Positions 5,503-6,755 of a DNA stretch of 6,755 bases are shown one piece after another (position 1 is the stretch's first letter; each line of letters opens with the position of its first letter). Position numbers and translations under genes: made by a program. The stretch is from contig JAKAXI010000104.1 of the NCBI GenBank assembly GCA_021816665.1, forward strand, positions 1 through 6,755, given 5' to 3'. Origin of the DNA: Bacillota bacterium (lineage in GTDB: Bacteria; Bacillota; Bacilli; Alicyclobacillales; Alicyclobacillaceae). The notes beneath the pieces were generated by a model that had not been told where the DNA came from, ran no database searches, and saw nothing but the letters and a program-made list of their open reading frames with translations.

Positions 5503-6317
5503 CGATGGATACGGCGACCGATGCGCTGGCAGTCGCGGTCGGATCGCGCGGTGACAGCTTGGCGAGCGCCTGTATCCGCGTGCCGCGCGGTCACTCCCGA
5601 CTGTTGCAGCCGACAGTCGCCAAACTGCTGACTGCGGCTGGTATCGACCCTGCAGACCTGAGTGGAATTTGCGTCGGGGTGGGACCGGGATCGTACACGG
5701 GTATCCGGATGGCGGTGAGCACAGCGAAGGCGATGGCCACAGCTCTCGGCGTGCCGCTGTACACAGTGTCGACGCTGGCCGCGATTGCCGACGCCGCTGC
5801 GGTCGCAGAGCAAGGCCCGGTCGCTGTCCTGCCGCTGTTGTACGCGAGGCGGGAGCGTGCGTTTGGAGCGGTGTACACGTGGTCAGAGGCGGGCGCTGGT
5901 GTTCACGGGGCAGGTGCTAGCCCGATTGGGGACGGTTCGCCCGAAACTGCGCATTCGGCCTGGACGGTTGCCGCATCGCCGCAAGTCAAATCCCTCGCCG
6001 AGTGGGTGGAAGTTGCAACTTCACTCCGGCAGGCGAGCTGGCGCGTGATCGTCGTACACGACCTTCGCAGCCAAAAACCGCAAGTGCAGGTGCAGTTGGC
6101 AGACGTCGTGGCAGCTCTTTACCAAGCTGCGGACGCTGTCGCAGGACTTACCGACGTCGCGCCGGGCATCGGGCCTGCGCTGTTGCGACTCGCAGCGGCG
6201 GGGGTGACTGACAGGGTCAGCGGCGATGCTGTTCACAGTGTCGCCCCAGACTATGCGCTGGCCGTAGAGGCGGAAGTCAAACTGGCCGAGAGGAGCGATC
6301 CACATGGCAATCGGTGA
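5490..6317 (+). CDS. tsaB: tRNA t6A biosynthesis protein TsaB
   Basis: TsaB is the catalytically degenerate TsaD paralogue that dimerises with TsaD and recruits TsaE during t6A synthesis. Visible family features, numbered from the GTG at 5490, are MDTATDALAVAV near the N-terminus, GHSRLL (34-39), the strongly conserved GVGPGSYTGIRMAVSTAKAMA (63-83), LGVPLYTVSTL, and the C-terminal PDYALAVEAE (253-262). The usual IDARR motif is changed to LYARR (Tyr118 in place of Asp). At 275 residues it is longer than B. subtilis TsaB (about 230), with extra Ala/Gly-rich sequence around 130-195. The start is placed at 5490 because family members begin just before the D-T-A-T motif and GGGTGA lies 4 nt upstream; GTG at 5478 is an alternative. 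It overlaps tsaE by 13 bp and rimI by 14 bp, which points to translational coupling. Confidence 0.95.
   Translation: MAVLAMDTATDALAVAVGSRGDSLASACIRVPRGHSRLLQPTVAKLLTAAGIDPADLSGICVGVGPGSYTGIRMAVSTAKAMATALGVPLYTVSTLAAIADAAAVAEQGPVAVLPLLYARRERAFGAVYTWSEAGAGVHGAGASPIGDGSPETAHSAWTVAASPQVKSLAEWVEVATSLRQASWRVIVVHDLRSQKPQVQVQLADVVAALYQAADAVAGLTDVAPGIGPALLRLAAAGVTDRVSGDAVHSVAPDYALAVEAEVKLAERSDPHGNR
6291..6295 (+). promoter_or_regulatory. Ribosome binding site of rimI, inside tsaB
   Basis: AGGAG lies 8 nt before the ATG at 6304, within the last codons of tsaB. This supports that start and coupled translation. Confidence 0.75.
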
Positions 6318-6755
6318 AGTGGACGTCAATCAGGCAGAGTCAGAAGTCACACTGCGGCGGATGACGCTGCGCGATGTCGATCACGTTCTGTTGGTGGAGC
6401 GCCGGTCGTTTACCGCACCGTGGTCCCGGCAAGCCTTTATGACAGAACTGCTGGACAACCAGTTCGCTCGTTACATCGTCGCGGAGCACGCCGGGCGCAT
6501 TGTCGGTTACGCTGGGATCTGGCTAATCGTAGACGAAGGGCACGTCACCAACATCGCGGTTGATCCGGATTATCGAGGCCAGCACCTCGGCGAAATGCTG
6601 CTGCGCATGCTGATGGCGATTTGTGTACGCAACGGCGGCCGGCGCATCACCCTCGAAGTCCGGGTGACCAACGAAGTGGCGAAGAACCTGTACCGGAAGC
6701 TTGGGTTTGAAGGGGCCGGGGTCCGCAAAGGATACTACACCGATAACCGCGAAGA
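6304..6755 (+). CDS. rimI: GNAT N-acetyltransferase RimI (ribosomal protein bS18-alanine acetyltransferase type), 3' end cut by window
   Basis: RimI transfers acetyl from acetyl-CoA to the N-terminal amine of ribosomal protein bS18 in E. coli; the Bacillales copy is presumed similar. The 150 whole codons in the window show the full GNAT core. TAPWSRQAFMTELL (38-51) is the RimI-typical beginning. VTNIAVDPDYRGQHLGEMLL (81-100) holds the acetyl-CoA loop. RITLEVRVTNEVAKNLYRKLGF (114-135) contains the usual Glu118 and Tyr130. GVRKGYYTDNRE (139-150) is the substrate-end signature. In the loop RGQHLG, His replaces the Gly of the textbook RxxGxG; I recall the B. subtilis homologue also lacking Gly there, so I do not treat this as damage. 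Only about the last 5-15 residues should be missing. The ATG overlaps the tsaB stop by 14 bp. tsaD commonly follows. Confidence 0.95.
   Translation, partial: MAIGEVDVNQAESEVTLRRMTLRDVDHVLLVERRSFTAPWSRQAFMTELLDNQFARYIVAEHAGRIVGYAGIWLIVDEGHVTNIAVDPDYRGQHLGEMLLRMLMAICVRNGGRRITLEVRVTNEVAKNLYRKLGFEGAGVRKGYYTDNRE

Overview
The window looks like chromosome from a moderately high-GC member of the Bacillales. An Alicyclobacillus-like organism is my best guess, but that is inference and not a match. The reasons are the gene order thiL-tsaE-tsaB-rimI, which is the B. subtilis ydiA-ydiD order, strong AGGAGG-type ribosome binding sites, several GTG/TTG starts, and a CwlO/PcsB-like NlpC/P60 wall hydrolase.

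Layout. Positions 1 to about 340 hold a non-coding array of short palindromes: nine CGCCA-N3-TGGCG sites in two alternating versions, repeating every 69-70 bp and running off the left edge. Positions 341-613 contain no gene. They hold a small hairpin (362-380), a probable bidirectional terminator (403-449), another hairpin (506-521) and a tandem GCGAACG repeat (542-606) that stops just short of the next gene. On the minus strand, 614-1768 encodes a secreted coiled-coil/NlpC-P60 peptidoglycan hydrolase with a TTG start. A 271-bp divergent intergenic region (1769-2039) carries a plausible SigA promoter for the rightward genes.

Rightward genes. 2040-3755 is a YtcJ-type amidohydrolase of unknown substrate. 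After a 77-bp gap without an obvious terminator come thiL (3833-4954), tsaE (about 5014-5502), tsaB (5490-6317) and rimI (6304 to the right edge, incomplete). The last three overlap or nearly abut and are probably translationally coupled.

How the genes work together. TsaE and TsaB belong to the complex that makes threonylcarbamoyladenosine (t6A) at position 37 of ANN-decoding tRNAs. The missing partner TsaD would be expected just beyond the right edge. RimI is a GNAT N-acetyltransferase often encoded with them. ThiL makes thiamine diphosphate and is a genomic neighbour without a known mechanistic link. The coding part is ordinary housekeeping DNA. The unexplained part is the palindrome array at the left, which also has a longer nested pairing and could be a structured RNA, a protein-binding array or an inert repeat family.
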